Made by a program: the position numbers and the translations under genes. DNA of 64,000 bases, from the NCBI RefSeq assembly GCF_027244095.1, contig NC_069670.1, positions 19,457,820-19,521,819 of the forward strand, read 5' to 3'. Below are positions 27,897 through 39,235 of the stretch, in pieces (position 1 is the stretch's first letter; the number at the start of each line of letters is the position of its first letter). Under the pieces are notes generated by a model. That model was not told where the DNA came from. It was given only the letters and a program-made list of their open reading frames with translations, and ran no database searches. The stretch is from Hemicordylus capensis (Eukaryota; Chordata; Lepidosauria; Squamata; Cordylidae).

Positions 27897-28056
27897 GTTT
27901 ATATAGAATCCCCAGCCAATCAAAAGATTGGGCTGTGGGAGCCAATCAGGGTCCCACAGGGATAAGGGACCAATGTGGGAACCAATTGGCGGGTGGCAGG
28001 CTCAATGTGGGAACCAATTGGTGGACCAGTGGTTCCTGACTACTGTGGGAACCAAT
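27897..28056 (-). promoter_or_regulatory. Cluster of six CCAAT motifs with a TATA-like box
   Basis: CCAAT occurs on the plus strand at 27916, 27942, 27970, 27982, 28014 and 28052, in a GTGGGAACCAAT-type repeat. CTATATAAAC lies on the minus strand at 27897-27906. The layout would suit a minus-strand promoter, possibly part of an old LTR; no coding parts of such an element were seen. Confidence 0.4.
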
Positions 28057-28620
28057 CAAAGCTGGAGAGAGTCCCCACGGGAACCTGGGAAAGGAGATGT
28101 GGCTTCTGCTGCTTCCTAGGCCTTTGATGAGTAACTGACACTCTCCCTACTCCCAGAAAGCACTTGGGCGGTCACCGGGATGCAGAAACAGGGCCCAGCA
28201 TGTCGACAGCTGTACCGTGGGCACAACTCCCACGCTCGTCTCCTGCATGTGGGGGGATAGCGAAATGCCGCAGCCAGCAAACCCAGTAGCGCATGCACCA
28301 CCCCGTTCACAATCCCACCTGGAAGCAGACGCAGCTCCCTGCTGTGCAGCCTCGGATTGGGACGCATGCCTGTGGACTCAGTGACGCTCCGTGTTCCTTC
28401 CACCCCTCAGGGCTGTGCAATTCCATCTTGGCTTTGTCCAACTCGCTTCCCTGTCGTCCCCCCCCCAAATTGTAAAGTGGGGAGGGCAGGCTTTTATCAC
28501 CTGCTGTTGCGTTGTGTGTGTGTGTGTGTTTGCTTCTGCAAAAGTTGTATGGATGCTAAGAAGCCAGTAAAAAACAAACACACAAAAAAACCCCACTATG
28601 CAAACCAGCAAATAAAATGT

Positions 28621-28682
28621 TAGTTTTCTCTCTCTCTCCTCGCCTCGCCTCTCCTCTCCTCGCCTCCTCTCTTCTCCTTCCA
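28621..28682. repeat. Pyrimidine-rich CTCGCCTC-type low-complexity run
   Basis: CT and CTCGC units alternate over about 60 bases. Confidence 0.8.
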
Positions 28683-29099
28683 GGCAACTCTTTCTTGCAG
28701 TCTCCACAAAAGCCTGCACATACAAGTGTGTTAAGACCCATAAGTAATTAAGCGTAGCTTTTCTTCCCCAGTAAATTGGCATGGGATCTCAGCTCCTACG
28801 CCAGGAAACACACACTATCGGCCCTTTGTCCTCCTCTGCCCTTAACGGGTCTGTGGTGGGCTTTGTGGGGAAACTCTTTTATTGAGCTCCAGAAGCCACG
28901 GATGGAAACAAAGGAACATGCCAGTAAGAGGATGGCGGCCGGGGGGGAGGAGAAGGGGAGAGAGGTTAGCAGAGTGGAGCAGTTTTTGCAAAGTAGGTTT
29001 TGATGAGAGCATAACTGTAAGGGCTGTTTCAGACATTACCTTGTGTAATGCAAGGAGAGCACAGAAATGACGTTTCCCATGCTAAAATGCGTAAACGCA

Positions 29100-29440
29100 G
29101 AACATAAGAATTACCTTGTTGGAGATCTGGCTAAGGATTTGCCTTATTCGACACTTTGTTTCCCACGCTGGCCAGCAGGGTGCCTTTTCCCAGGCACGTA
29201 AGCAGGGCATGATGGGAACATCTGTCTGCTGTGGCTAGCCCTCAGAATTGGGTCACCGCAGGTAGCCTGCTGCTGAATGTGGAAGTTCCGTTCTTAGCTA
29301 CTTTCATTAATAGACTGTATGAATTGGTGCAATCTCCTCACCACCCCTTTAAGCCATCTAGCTAGTGGCCATAACTGCATCTTGTGGAAGTGAGGTCCAT
29401 AAGTTAAGGATGCATCATCGCATGAAGAAGCAATTTATTT
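29100..29440 (-). mobile_element. CR1-type LINE fragment, old
   Basis: Antisense CAGCAGGGTGCCTTTTCCC and GCATCTTGTGGAAGTGAGG in the expected order. Confidence 0.5.
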
Positions 29441-30029
29441 GGCTTGTCCTGTACCTGCTACAGCCAATTGCAGTCCTCACAGTCTGTTGTTTTAAGAAGG
29501 TGGGGACGAGATCATTTCCCTCACTGTCTGATGTTTTAAGAAGATGAGGGAGGGGGATAATTTCTCTCACTGTGTCTTATGATTTTGTAAACTCCTTCTT
29601 ATGTTGACTTTTTTCTCCAACTTCCCTTGATTTAAGTTAACCTTCCTTACACCTTTTGCACAACCAACCCAGATAACAGTTTTGCCCACTTCTTAGCTTG
29701 TACACACTGCCCTTAGAAAAAAAGGAAGAAGAAGAATTCCCTCTCTTTGTTGCTGTCTCTCGGTTTCTCCTGCCCCAATCCCAGCCTTTCCCTTCTAAAC
29801 CTTCTGCCTAACTCTGCACTGATTTTTTGTGAAATCTTTTTTAAACGCCCGGCCAGTTCTTTGTACCAGCGTTGTCGCTCCAGCCTGCTACAGCAATTGT
29901 TTACCTTGTTTGATATTTAAGGCTGTGATGAAGATCAGAATAAAAGAACTGAATGTTTTTAGAATACTGCCTTGTCTGTGTTCACTTGGGATTCAGGGCT
30001 GGGGTTGCTTCCTCTGGCGTGGGGAGGGT

Positions 30030-30030
<1 letters not shown>

Positions 30031-30099
<69 letters not shown>

Positions 30100-30101
30100 A
30101 G
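30031..30101. repeat. (CT)n(CA)n compound microsatellite
   Basis: About 22 CT units pass directly into about 13 CA units. Confidence 0.95.
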
Positions 30102-30162
30102 GTCCTCTGTAGGACGAGCATCAATCCTGCTCTTCCTCCAGAGGAACCCAGAATGGCGTACA

Positions 30163-30461
30163 GGGAGATGGCCTTGTGGTAGCAAGCATGACTTGTGCCC
30201 TTAGCTAAGCAGCGTCCACCCTGGTTGTCTATGAATGGGAGACTAGACATGTGAGCACTGCAAGACCTTCCCCTCAGGAGATGGAGCCACTCTGGGAAGA
30301 GCAGAAAAAGGTTCCAAGTTCCCTCCCTGGCAGCATCTCCAAGACAGGACTGAGAGAGACTCCTGCCTGCAACCTTGGAGAAGCCACTGCCAGCCTGTGT
30401 AGACAGTACTGAGCTAGATGGTCCAAGGGTTTGACTCAGTATATGGCAGCTTCCTATGTAC
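30163..30461 (+). mobile_element. 5S/tRNA composite SINE
   Basis: The head begins at GGCCTTGTGGTAGC and the tail ends TTCCTATGTA. Box A has one change (AAGCAGCGTCC). Confidence 0.85.
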
Positions 30462-30520
30462 TCTGAATTCCTAGGTGGAATATACAGATTAACCTGGATG
30501 GGTTGGGAACCAGTGCCTCA

Positions 30521-30704
30521 GAGGATGGGTCAGTTGTAGCACACCTCCTTTTGGGTACAGAAGGTCCCAAGTCCCCCCCACCCCTGGCAGCATCTCCAGT
30601 TAGGGCTGAGAGAGACTCCTGCCTGCAACCTTGGAAAAGCCGCTGCCAGTCTGTGCAGACAATACTGAGCTAGATGGCCCAATGGTCTAAGGCTGCTTCC
30701 TATG
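30521..30704 (+). mobile_element. 5S/tRNA composite SINE, tRNA unit and body only
   Basis: Starts near GGTCAGTTGTAGC, a worn tRNA box A. GTCCCAAGTCCCC replaces box B. The tail ends GGCTGCTTCCTATGG. Confidence 0.75.
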
Positions 30705-30808
30705 GAGGAGGGGGTTACGCAGTGCAGGAAGAAGGTGTAAAGAGAATACCTGATCTGCCCCGATTTCCTTTCTGGCATCAGAAGCTACTCAAAATGGGCA
30801 TTGTTTAC

Positions 30809-31074
30809 AGGGTTGCCATATTCAGGCTTCCTGAATCCGGGTGGCCTAATTTGCATATTGTGCAAATCACACGGCAGCTCATTTGCATTTTAAAAATCTA
30901 TTTATTTGACAGATGTGTAATACTTCCCCCTCCTCCTCTGCCCTCCCATGCGACTGGATCCAGAATGAAATCCGGGCAATCTGGGCAGCACATTTGAAAT
31001 CTGTGTCCAGCTGGGTGGAGGAGCCAAAATCCAGGGGGGGGGCTACCCGAAATTCTGGGGGACACGGCAACCCT
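30809..31074. mobile_element. MITE with AGGGTTGCC ends
   Basis: AGGGTTGCCATATTC at the left and CACGGCAACCCT at the right are inverted ends. A similar element is at 59905-60072. Confidence 0.55.
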
Positions 31075-31964
31075 AATGGTTTCAAAGAAGCAGAACAAGC
31101 TGTTATTGACTGTTTGGTGTCAGAGCACGCAATGAGTCCTGTTGGCTGCCACTCAAGAGGTGAAGGATCGAAAAGCCAAGACAGGGAAATACCTTTATTG
31201 GGCCCAAATAAAAGCATCACCCAGTGTTCAGCAGAGATTTGAGATATTTTAGTGGCTCCTCATTTTTGCCTCCCTAGTAGGGCCACATAGGCTATGAATC
31301 TCAACTCAAGAGATGAAATGACTCTTTCCCGCCCTTCTTACCCCCCTTCTCTCTCTTGCCACCCCCCACCCCACCCCGTCTTACTACCTCTGGGGTGTCT
31401 GCCGGCCCAGCCAATCACTGCCTTCCTTAAGCTTCACACCATATAAGGGAAAGCAGAACCAAGGAAACCTCTGAGCGCCACGTGTGTGTGTGTGTGTGTG
31501 TGTGCAAGCCGCTTCTGGTCACCTGATCAGCAGAACAGACACTAATCTTATTAGAGGCCAGAGATGAACTGAAGCAGAACCTCTGGTCGCCTTCTTTGCT
31601 CCCACCACAGCCGCCTCGCCTCGCCTCGCCGCTTCTCACAGAAGCCAGAACTGGTCAGAACAAGCTTACTCTCCCCTGGAGGACCCCCGTATCCCTGATG
31701 CTGGGACAGCCATACGGCACAGATCTCGACATGGGGGGGCCGCAGAATTAGACCATTCAGGGGTTAGATCGGCCGGTGGCAAACATTTTGATGTGCTCAG
31801 TCAAGAAGTGCCACTGATAAATCGGCGAGCAGATTTTGGACCTGTTAAAGCACAGATGATTATTCAAGTACGGATATCGGCAAGGATGGATTAGTTAGTT
31901 GTTTATTTACGATCTTAGATCAAACATCAATATACACAGAATATACACAGTAAAAAGAAAATGG
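31075..31964. other. Unassigned sequence
   Basis: A possible second LINE tail (TTTATTTACGATCTTAGATC) lies at about 31897-31960. Otherwise nothing recognised. 33674-34209 and 34917-35627 are likewise unassigned. Confidence 0.35.
31481..31504. repeat. (GT)n microsatellite
   Basis: About 12 GT units. Shorter GT runs are near 27541, 28514 and 62406. Confidence 0.9.
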
Positions 31965-32960
31965 ATTATTTATTTAAAAAGGATGGATTATTTATTTTAT
32001 GTATTTAACATATGTGTATACTGCCCAAAACGCAAGTCTCTGCCAACAAAGACAACAAAACAATAAAAATAACAAATACAAAGGTTAAAACGTTACAACG
32101 TTAATTAAAAATGATCAAACTATCAAAACAGTCTCTAATAAAAAGCCGGGGTGAACAAATATGTCTTGACTGCATTTTAAAAAGTTGTCGTAGATGGGGA
32201 AGTTCTTCATTCAGCAGGGGGCACATTCCAAAGTCTTGGGGCAGCAACGGAGAAGGCCCGGCCCCAGGTAGCCAGCAGACGAGCTGGTAGGAACTGCAGA
32301 CAAACCCCTCCTGATGGGTGGTGGGGTTCATAGCAAAGAAGACATTCTCTTAAACAGCCAGGGTTCAAACTGTTTAGGGCTTTATAGGTTATAACCAAGA
32401 CCTTGTATTTTGCCCGGAAACCTATTGGCAACCAGTGTAGATCTTTCAAGGTAGGAGTGATATGGTCTCTCCGAGATGACCCAGAGACCAACCTGGCTAC
32501 GGCATTGTGGACCAACTGCAGTTTCGGGAGTATGTACAAAGGCAGTCCCACAAAGAGCGCATTGCAGTAGTCAAGTCTGGAGGTGACCAGCAGATGTACT
32601 ACTGTTCTGAGGTCATTTATCTCAAGACACGGACGCAGCTGGTATATCAGCCGAAGCTGATAAAAGTCACCTCTGGCCACTGCCTCAACCTGGGACACCA
32701 GGGAGAGGTTTGTGTCCAGAAGCACCCCCAGATTGCATACCTGTTCCTTCTGGGGAAGTGTGACCCCATCCAGAACTGACATATGACAGTATCCAGAACT
32801 TGTTGGCTGGGTGTTTTCTTCTTTCCTCGCTGGGGGAGAAACCGATGATGAAAACACCCAGCTGACAATGAAGCCGGTTTGGAAATGAGCTCTGGAGGGC
32901 CGTATGAGGCCCCTCCGGGCACTGGCCACAGTCCTATATGTGATGTCACACACAGGGGGC
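31965..32960 (-). mobile_element. L2-clade LINE 3' end with reverse transcriptase C-terminus
   Basis: The minus-strand frame 32207-32992 contains VCNLGVLLDTNLSLVSQVEA, VTSRLDYCNALFVGLP and LKDLHWLPIGFRAKYKVLVI, ending WGRAFSVAAPRLWNVPP. These are the hallmark C-terminal ORF2 motifs of L2/CR1-group LINEs. The copy is 5'-truncated; the N-terminal endonuclease and most of the polymerase are absent. The 3' tail shows CCCAAAACGCAAG, linking it to the second L2-like tail type elsewhere in the window. This is not a host gene. Confidence 0.9.
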
Positions 32961-33157
32961 AAACACAAGCCCAAGCTCTCCCCTAGCTCCACGTGTGGAC
33001 TTGCTCTATGCTCACAATAAAGGATTCATGCCTTTTAAAATATCACAAAATAGGACACGGACATCTCTCGCAGACGGGGCATGAGGTTGTAGAACTTTCA
33101 GACAAAAAGGCCAGAAGAACACAAACTTCCTTTCTAGAAACACACCACTCACCAGGG

Positions 33158-33424
33158 GGAGGAGAGCTGGCCGTGTGGTCACAAGCATGACTTGTCCCCT
33201 TGGGTAAGAAGAGCCAGTGTGGTGTAGTGGTTAGAGTGTTGGACTAGGACTGGGGAGACCCAAGTTCAAATCTCCATTCAGCCATGAGACTAGCTGGGTG
33301 ACTCTGGGCCAGTCCCTTCTCTCTCGGCCTAACCTACTTCACAGGGTTGTTGTGAAAGAGAAACTCAAGTATGTAGTACACCGCTCTGGGCTCCTTGGAG
33401 GAAGAGCGGGATATAAATGTAGTA

Positions 33425-33457
<33 letters not shown>

Positions 33458-33673
33458 CCCTGGTTAGCATTTGGATGGGAGACTACATGTGTCAGCCCTG
33501 TAAGATATTCCCCTGAGGGGATGGGAAGAGCATCTAGGTTCCAAGTTCCCTCCCTGGCAGCATCTCCAAGCTAGAGCTGCGAGAGTTTCCCACCTGAAAC
33601 CTTGGAGAAACCGCTGCCAGTCAGTGCAGTCAATACTTGGCTAGATGGACCAAGGGTCTGGCTCAGTATATGG
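33158..33673 (+). mobile_element. 5S/tRNA composite SINE split by a MIR-like SINE
   Basis: The head and box A region stop at CTTGTCCCCTTGGGTAAG. The SINE resumes at GCCCTGGTTAGCATTTGGA, which is close to 5S rRNA, and runs to GGCTCAGTATATGGC. Confidence 0.85.
33207..33456 (+). mobile_element. MIR-like tRNA SINE nested in a composite SINE
   Basis: GAGCCAGTGTGGTGTAGTGG head, core and GAGCGGGATATAAATG tail with (TAA)n. Confidence 0.88.
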
Positions 33674-34209
33674 CGCGCATGCGTGCGCACACCCACCCAC
33701 ACCCCTGGAATCCGGGATTGCTCTCGTGTAACTGAGAGTGATAACATACAACACACAAGCTGTGCTTTATAAGAGACCTCTCTTGTTTGTCTCCGATTTC
33801 CCAGTGTCGGGGGGGGGGGGGAAGGTGCAGGAGTCGCAGCCTCCCAGAACCCGTCTCCTCGATTCCGCTCCCTCCCCTACCCCCTCCTACTCAGTGGCAT
33901 AAATAATCCCGTAAGTGATACAAAACAAGTCCCCCAGAAAAACATACACGGAAAGCCTGGCGGCTTTCTGCGGCTCGCCTCTCCTCTCTCTCCCACTCGC
34001 TCGGCTTTGTTTCCAGCAAAAGGGGGCTCAGAGGCAGCTTCGTCATGTCGGTAATTAGAGACTGCCAGATGGCTTCAAATATGCTCCGCAAGCCTCTCCA
34101 TGTGGCCGCCTCGGAGCTCAGCCGGCACCTGCACGTTCGGCACTTCGCGGCAAACTCCGGGAGACTTTGGGCTTTGCAGAGGCATCTTCCACGCTGGTTT
34201 CCTCTGGAT

Positions 34210-34376
34210 CAGGGGCGTAGCTATAATTGAACGAAAGGGTTCAGAGAACACGGGCCCCCAGCTCCAGAGGGCCCTCCAGCTCCAGCCCTCCCTATTTTCT
34301 TCATTTTCTCCCTCAATCTGGGGGGCCACCAGAGAGACGGATGAACACGGGCCCCCTCTCCCCTAGCTACGCCCCT
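34210..34376. mobile_element. hAT-type MITE with exact 8-bp target duplication
   Basis: Ends CAGGGGCGTAGCTA and TAGCTACGCCCCTG are perfect inverted repeats. CTCTGGAT flanks both sides (34202-34209, 34377-34384). Confidence 0.93.
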
Positions 34377-34571
34377 GCTCTGGATCGTAATAAAATTAAT
34401 AGGCCAGCTTGGTTTGAATCTCCTTAAAAAGCGCTCGCTCTCACGGCGACATGACCACACTCATTCCGACGGGAGAAGCCATCCTGCCCCTCGGGTTTTT
34501 GTCCTTTTTAAAAAACCCTATCTCGCCGTTCTGTGAAAACAGGCCCTAAAAGCGGCTTCCTAACAATGTTA

Positions 34572-34916
34572 GGGGAGAGCTGGTCTTGTGGCAGCAAGCA
34601 TGCCTTGTCCCCTTAGCTAAGCAGGGTCCATCCTGGTTGCATATGAATGGGAGACTTGATGTGTGAGCACCGCAAGATATTCTCCTCCTTGGGGGATGGA
34701 GCCGCTCTGGGAAGAGCATCTAGGTCCCAAGTTCCCTCCCTGGCAGCATCTCCAAGATAGGGCTGACAGAGATTCCTGCCTGCAACCGTATGGGTGGTAT
34801 AAAAATATGTTAAATAAATAAACCTTGGAGAAGCTGCTGCCAGTCTGTGAAGACAATACTGAGCCGGATGGACCAAGGGTCTGACTCGGGAGACAGCAGC
34901 TTCTTAAGTTCTTATG
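34572..34916 (+). mobile_element. 5S/tRNA composite SINE with a 33-bp LINE-tail insertion
   Basis: Complete head, 5S boxes and body, interrupted at 34788-34820. The 3' end is TTCTTAAGTTCTTATG. Confidence 0.88.
34788..34820 (+). mobile_element. 33-bp L2-type LINE tail insertion
   Basis: GGTGGTATAAAAATATGTTA followed by an AAATAAATA tail, flanked by AACC on both sides. It looks like an extremely 5'-truncated LINE insertion. Confidence 0.7.
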
Positions 34917-35627
34917 ATAGCTACCAAACTTTTCTCACCCTAGCTCACCCCCGGTGAAAAAAGCATTTTAATTTGCTGTCTAAAAGATGGAGGAGTGCGT
35001 GACAGATGAATGTTTCTACCGAGAAGTCACTACAAAGAAAGATCCATCCTGCTGGGCACTAAGCAAGACTTGGTTTCCCCCCACTTCTCTGTGGAGGAAG
35101 AGACAGAAGATTGGGGGGTGACCTGTTTGTTCTCTGGTTCCCTTCAAGGTTGTAGTCAAATACCAAGCCGGCCCTTTTTCACAGCCAAGTTCCATGAATT
35201 TATCTTTGTAAGCCCTGTGAGGGTCATGAAGTTCAAGGTGGGATTAGCCTGGCCTAAAATTATCTCTGACAAACATTTGATCCTGTTATACAGCCGACAA
35301 AGGCGTTCTCCACAGCTTTTCTCTGCTGCTCAGTCCTTGCTTTCAGGCCTGGATCCAAACCACCATTGGCGCATTGTACATCTCAAAAACTTTTGTGAAG
35401 AAAAGAAAAAGAAAAAGAAACTGCACCCAAGTCCCAATAATTCCCATCATTTGAAAATTGTGCAGTATAAAAGACCTCCCCCACATTGCCCCCATGAAGG
35501 AACTGCCCCACCCAATATGCCCTCTGAAGTTAAATACAAATGTATTTTTTTTAATTATGAATATAAAGATATTACAACAAGTATTTTGTTCCAAAGCAAT
35601 AATAATATATTGCATATACCAATGCTT

Positions 35628-35850
35628 GTTTATTAGTTACATTTCTGCACTGCCCTTCAACCGAAGATGCCAGGACAGTGAACAGGAAGTTAAAAACAAG
35701 CACAACGTTTCAATAAAAACATCCTCAAAATAAAACAGTCACAGCCACAACCACTAAAAGGAGAGCTAGGACAATTCAGTGGCCAGAAGTCTGGATAAAA
35801 AGGGCTGTTCCCAATCTCCTCCAAAAGATTCGGAGATAGGAACCCATGTG
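35628..35850 (-). mobile_element. LINE 3' end fragment, third tail type
   Basis: Antisense TACATTTCTGCACTGCCC, CCGAAGATGCCAGGACAG, then an A-rich run and GGATAAAAAGGGC. L2/CR1-like layout; clade not certain. Confidence 0.5.
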
Positions 35851-35932
35851 GATCTCAACCAAAAGCAAGGGGAAAGGGTATTTCATGATATACACATGAG
35901 AGAAATAATGTGTAAATAGCTGGATGGTACAG

Positions 35933-36090
35933 TTTGCAGCTGGCCTTGCGGTAGTGAGTATGAATGCTCCCCTTTGCTAAGCAGGGTCTGCCATGGTTTG
36001 CATTTGGAAGAGTGACTACATGGTGAGCACCGTAAGATATCGGGATGAGGCTGTGCTCAGTGGTAGAGCATCTGCTTTGCATGCAAATGG
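35933..36090 (+). mobile_element. 5S/tRNA composite SINE, 5' half
   Basis: The 5S unit is intact (TTTGCTAAGCAGGGTCTG). The tRNA unit is well kept (GTGCTCAGTGGTAGAGCATC, CTTTGCATGC) and the element stops in it. Confidence 0.82.
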
Positions 36091-36427
36091 GGCCGGGATT
36101 ATTTGGCTTTTTTAAAGCCAAATTTTGGGTTACGGCCCATTAGACTCACGAGTATACCCCTTAGGTTCTGGCCTCCCTTACAGCGTGTTTACGGGGAGCT
36201 CGAAGTTGTCCCCCAGAACCAACACAAATAGTGGATTTTTTCCACCCAGCTATAAATCAGGTTACACTCTAATGCACAGTGAAAAAACCGAATTGTGTGT
36301 GAACTGCTTCCTGATAACTCGCAGGGACTTCAGTGTAAATCTGGCCAAACACACCCACTCCATTCTAGAGGAGATGCGAGTTAAAGGGCTTCAAAAGCCC
36401 GATGTGAAAAGCTTCCAGGAAGGGCTG

Positions 36428-37005
36428 GGAGAGCCCTGCTGGATCAGGCCCAAGGCCCAGCTAGTCCAGCATCCTGTTTCACACAGCGGCCCACCAGGTG
36501 CCACTGGGAAGCCCACAAGCAAGAGGTTAGGGCACGCCCTCTCTCCTGCTCTTACTCGCCTGCAACTGGGATTGAGAGGCATCTTGCCTCTGAGGGTGGA
36601 GGTGGCCTATAGATTAGTAGCCGTTGATAGACCTCGCCTCCATGAATTTATCCAACCCCCTCTTAAAGCCATCCAGGTTGTTGGCTGTCACCACATCTTG
36701 TGGTAGAGAATTCCACATGTTGATGATGCGTTGTGTGAAAAAGTCCTTCCTTTCTTGGCAGTCAGTTTCTTGGGATGACCCCTAGTTCTAGTGTCATGCG
36801 AGAGGGAGAAAAATTTCTATCAACTTTCTCCCCATCATGCATGATTTTAGACCTCTATCAAATCTCCCCTCAGTCATCGTTTTTCTAAGCTAAAAAGCCC
36901 CAGGTGTTGTAGCCTTGCCTCCTAAGGAAGGTGCTCCAGGCCCCTGATCATCTAGGTTGTCCTCTTCTGCACCTTTTCTAGTTCTGCCACGTCCTTCTTA
37001 AGGTA
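36428..37005 (-). mobile_element. CR1-type LINE 3' region, longest copy
   Basis: Antisense run from GAGCCCTGCTGGATCAGGCC through CACCACATCTTGTGGTAGAG to ACCTTTTCTAGTTCTGCCAC, about 580 bases with few gaps. Confidence 0.85.
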
Positions 37006-37008
37006 TGG

Positions 37009-37093
37009 TGCTGCTGCAAGTCAGTGTAGACAATCCTGAGCTAGATGGACCAAAGCCTGACTCAGTATTAGGTAGCTTCCTGTATTCCTATGA
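37009..37093 (+). mobile_element. 5S/tRNA composite SINE, 3' tail
   Basis: GAGCTAGATGGACCAAAGCC to TTCCTGTATTCCTATG. Confidence 0.75.
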
Positions 37094-37193
37094 TTTCCCT
37101 GGTTGGCCCTGGAAATGGGTTGTCAAATGTCAGTGTACATGAAAGGGGGAACCCTGGGCTCTTTCATTCTGTCAACTGTAGATATGTTCCCAG

Positions 37194-37686
37194 TAAAGGT
37201 AAAGTGTGCCATCAAATTGGTGTTGACTCCTCTGGTTGTCTTTGGTAGAATACAGGAGGGGTTGACTATTGCCATCTTCTGTGCAGTATGATTGATTGAC
37301 TGGATTGGATTTCTATTCCACCCTTCCAAAAATGGCTCAGGGCCATTACACAGAGAAATAACAAATAAATAAGATGGCTCCCTGTCCCCAAAGGGCTCAC
37401 AATCTAAAAAGAAACATAAGATAGACACCAGCAACAGTCACTAGAGGTCCTGTGCTGGGGGTGGATAGGGCCAGTTACTCTCCCCCGATAAATAAAGAGA
37501 ATCACCATGTTAAAAGGTGCCTCTTTGCCAAGTTAGGTATGACATGATGCCTTTCAGCATCTTCCTATATCGCTGCTGCCTGATATAGGAGTTTCCCATA
37601 TTCTGGGAAACATACCAGCAGGGATTCGAACCAGCAACCTCTGGCTTACTAGTCCAGTCATTTCCCCACTGTGCCATTAGGTGGCA
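37194..37686 (-). mobile_element. Sauria SINE interrupted by an L2-type LINE end
   Basis: 3' part at 37194-37291, remainder at 37537-37686 with box B GGGATTCGAACCAGCAACC. GTATGA repeats at both edges of the insertion. Confidence 0.9.
37292..37536 (-). mobile_element. L2-type LINE 3' end inserted in a Sauria SINE
   Basis: Antisense TTTCTATTCCACCCTTCC to GGTGCCTCTTTGCCAAG, flanked by GTATGA repeats. Confidence 0.85.
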
Positions 37687-38491
37687 CTGCAAATCCCTCT
37701 CCCTGGTGAATTGGCCAGTGATGTTCAAGCCTGACTTAACTATGGCCAGGCAGGATAGGTTCTCACCCAGGGTGCAGGTAAGACAGAACCTGCCTGCTAG
37801 GGAAAAATCTGGGAAACATTATCTGGCGTGCTAGATTGGCCTTTGCCTGTGTAAAAACCGTCCTCAGCAGCAGCAAGCAAGATGTGTAAAGAACAGCCGC
37901 TGTCTGAGTCTGAAAGAGGAAGCCGATTCCAGGAAATCTCAAAATACACACAAAGATGACATTTTGCAAAAAAAAAAAAAGGGGGGGGGGATGAAAGGAG
38001 GTCACGATATTGTTCAGAGGAATCAGTGATGCAAAACAAACGAAGCCGTGGAGAGTTGAGGGGAAAGGAAGGGGGATCTTGGGGGGGGGGCGGGGGCGGG
38101 AATCCAGTTCGCTGACAACTAGGTCAATGGGTTAGTGGATGAAGAAGCTTTGAAGGATAATACATGTGATTATTTCATACAGGGATTATGAATATGGTAA
38201 TTTGAGCTTCTCTCCAGATTGCCTGTATCAAGCAAAGGGCGGGCTCTGCACCCGAGAGGCCGCCTAATCGCAAATCTGTTTACTTCAGAGCAAGCCCTAT
38301 CCATTGCAATGGCGTTTGTCTCCAGCTTAGCACTGCTACGATGGAAGCTTCCTTTCTGCCCCCTAATTAATTTCTTCCTACAATTTTCTTCTCGGTCCCT
38401 CCATGCTGTGGGCCTTCGCATTCTCCAACTTCCCAACTTGTGGCCCCAGGTCAAAGCCAGACTACTGAGGGGCACCAGTTGCTCCTCCTCA
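37687..38491. other. Unassigned sequence
   Basis: Poly(A) then poly(G) near 37970-37990 and a G-run near 38080-38100. No gene or named repeat. 39545-40270, 40998-41878 and 42011-42605 are likewise unassigned. Confidence 0.35.
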
Positions 38492-38758
38492 GGGGAGGCG
38501 AGCTGGTCTTGGGGGAGCCTACGTGAATTGCCCCCTTTGCTAAGCAGGGCCTGCCCTGGGTTGCATCGAGAAGGGAGACTTCGCATGAACACGGTAAGAT
38601 GCTGCCCACAGGGGATGAGGCCATAGCTCAGCGGAAGAGCAGAAGGCCTCAGGTTCACTTGCTGGCAGCATCTCCAGTTAAGGCTGGAAGAGACCCCTGC
38701 CTGAAACCTTGGAGAGCCGCTGCCAGTCAGGGTAGACAATACTGAGGTATACAATATT
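38492..38758 (+). mobile_element. 5S/tRNA composite SINE, 3' truncated
   Basis: The 5S unit is followed by GAGGCCATAGCTCAGCGG and box B CAGGTTCACTTGC. The element ends after ACAATACTGAGG. Confidence 0.82.
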
Positions 38759-38800
38759 GAGGTTTCCAAGGTCAGTCCTTCCATGAGGCAAGGTGAGGTT

Positions 38801-39047
38801 GAGAGGAGAGCTGGTCTGGTGGCAGCAAGCATGACTGGTCCCCTTAGCTAAGCAGGGTCTGCCCTGGTTGCCTATGATTGGGAGACTAGTAGTGTGAGCA
38901 CTGGAAGATATTCCCCTCAGGGGATGGAGCTGCTCTGGGAAGAGCATCTGAGGTCCTTGGAGAAGCCGCTGCCAGTCTGTGTAGACAATACTGAGCTAGA
39001 TAGACCATGGTCTGACTCAGTATATGGCAGCTTCCTATGTTCCTATG
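38801..39047 (+). mobile_element. 5S/tRNA composite SINE with internal deletion
   Basis: Goes directly from GGGAAGAGCATCTGAGG to CTTGGAGAAGCCGC, losing the middle of the body. The tail TTCCTATGTTCCTATG is intact. Confidence 0.85.
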
Positions 39048-39235
39048 ACAGGGCTGTCTGGAACAAATCAAGGCTACCTATTAAAGCCAATTCATCAAAG
39101 GCGGTCTCTCTGAAAAGCAAGGTCGACTCAGAAATATTATCTCGAGGAAGATAACATTTTGATCTTTGGTCGACAATATCCTCCATCCTTAGACGACATT
39201 GTAACATGGGTGCGGACCAGAAACCCGGATGATTA

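Larger units (their letters stand above)
24149..29830. other. Gene-free stretch with old CR1 pieces
   Basis: Between the listed fragments no exon is supported. A GC-rich part at 26340-26640 has short inverted motifs (CTCATGAG, GCAACTCATGAG) suggesting an unnamed MITE. Confidence 0.4.

Noticed and set aside
32207-32992. 261-residue open frame as a host gene
   Set aside because: Its motifs are those of an L2-clade LINE ORF2 C-terminus.
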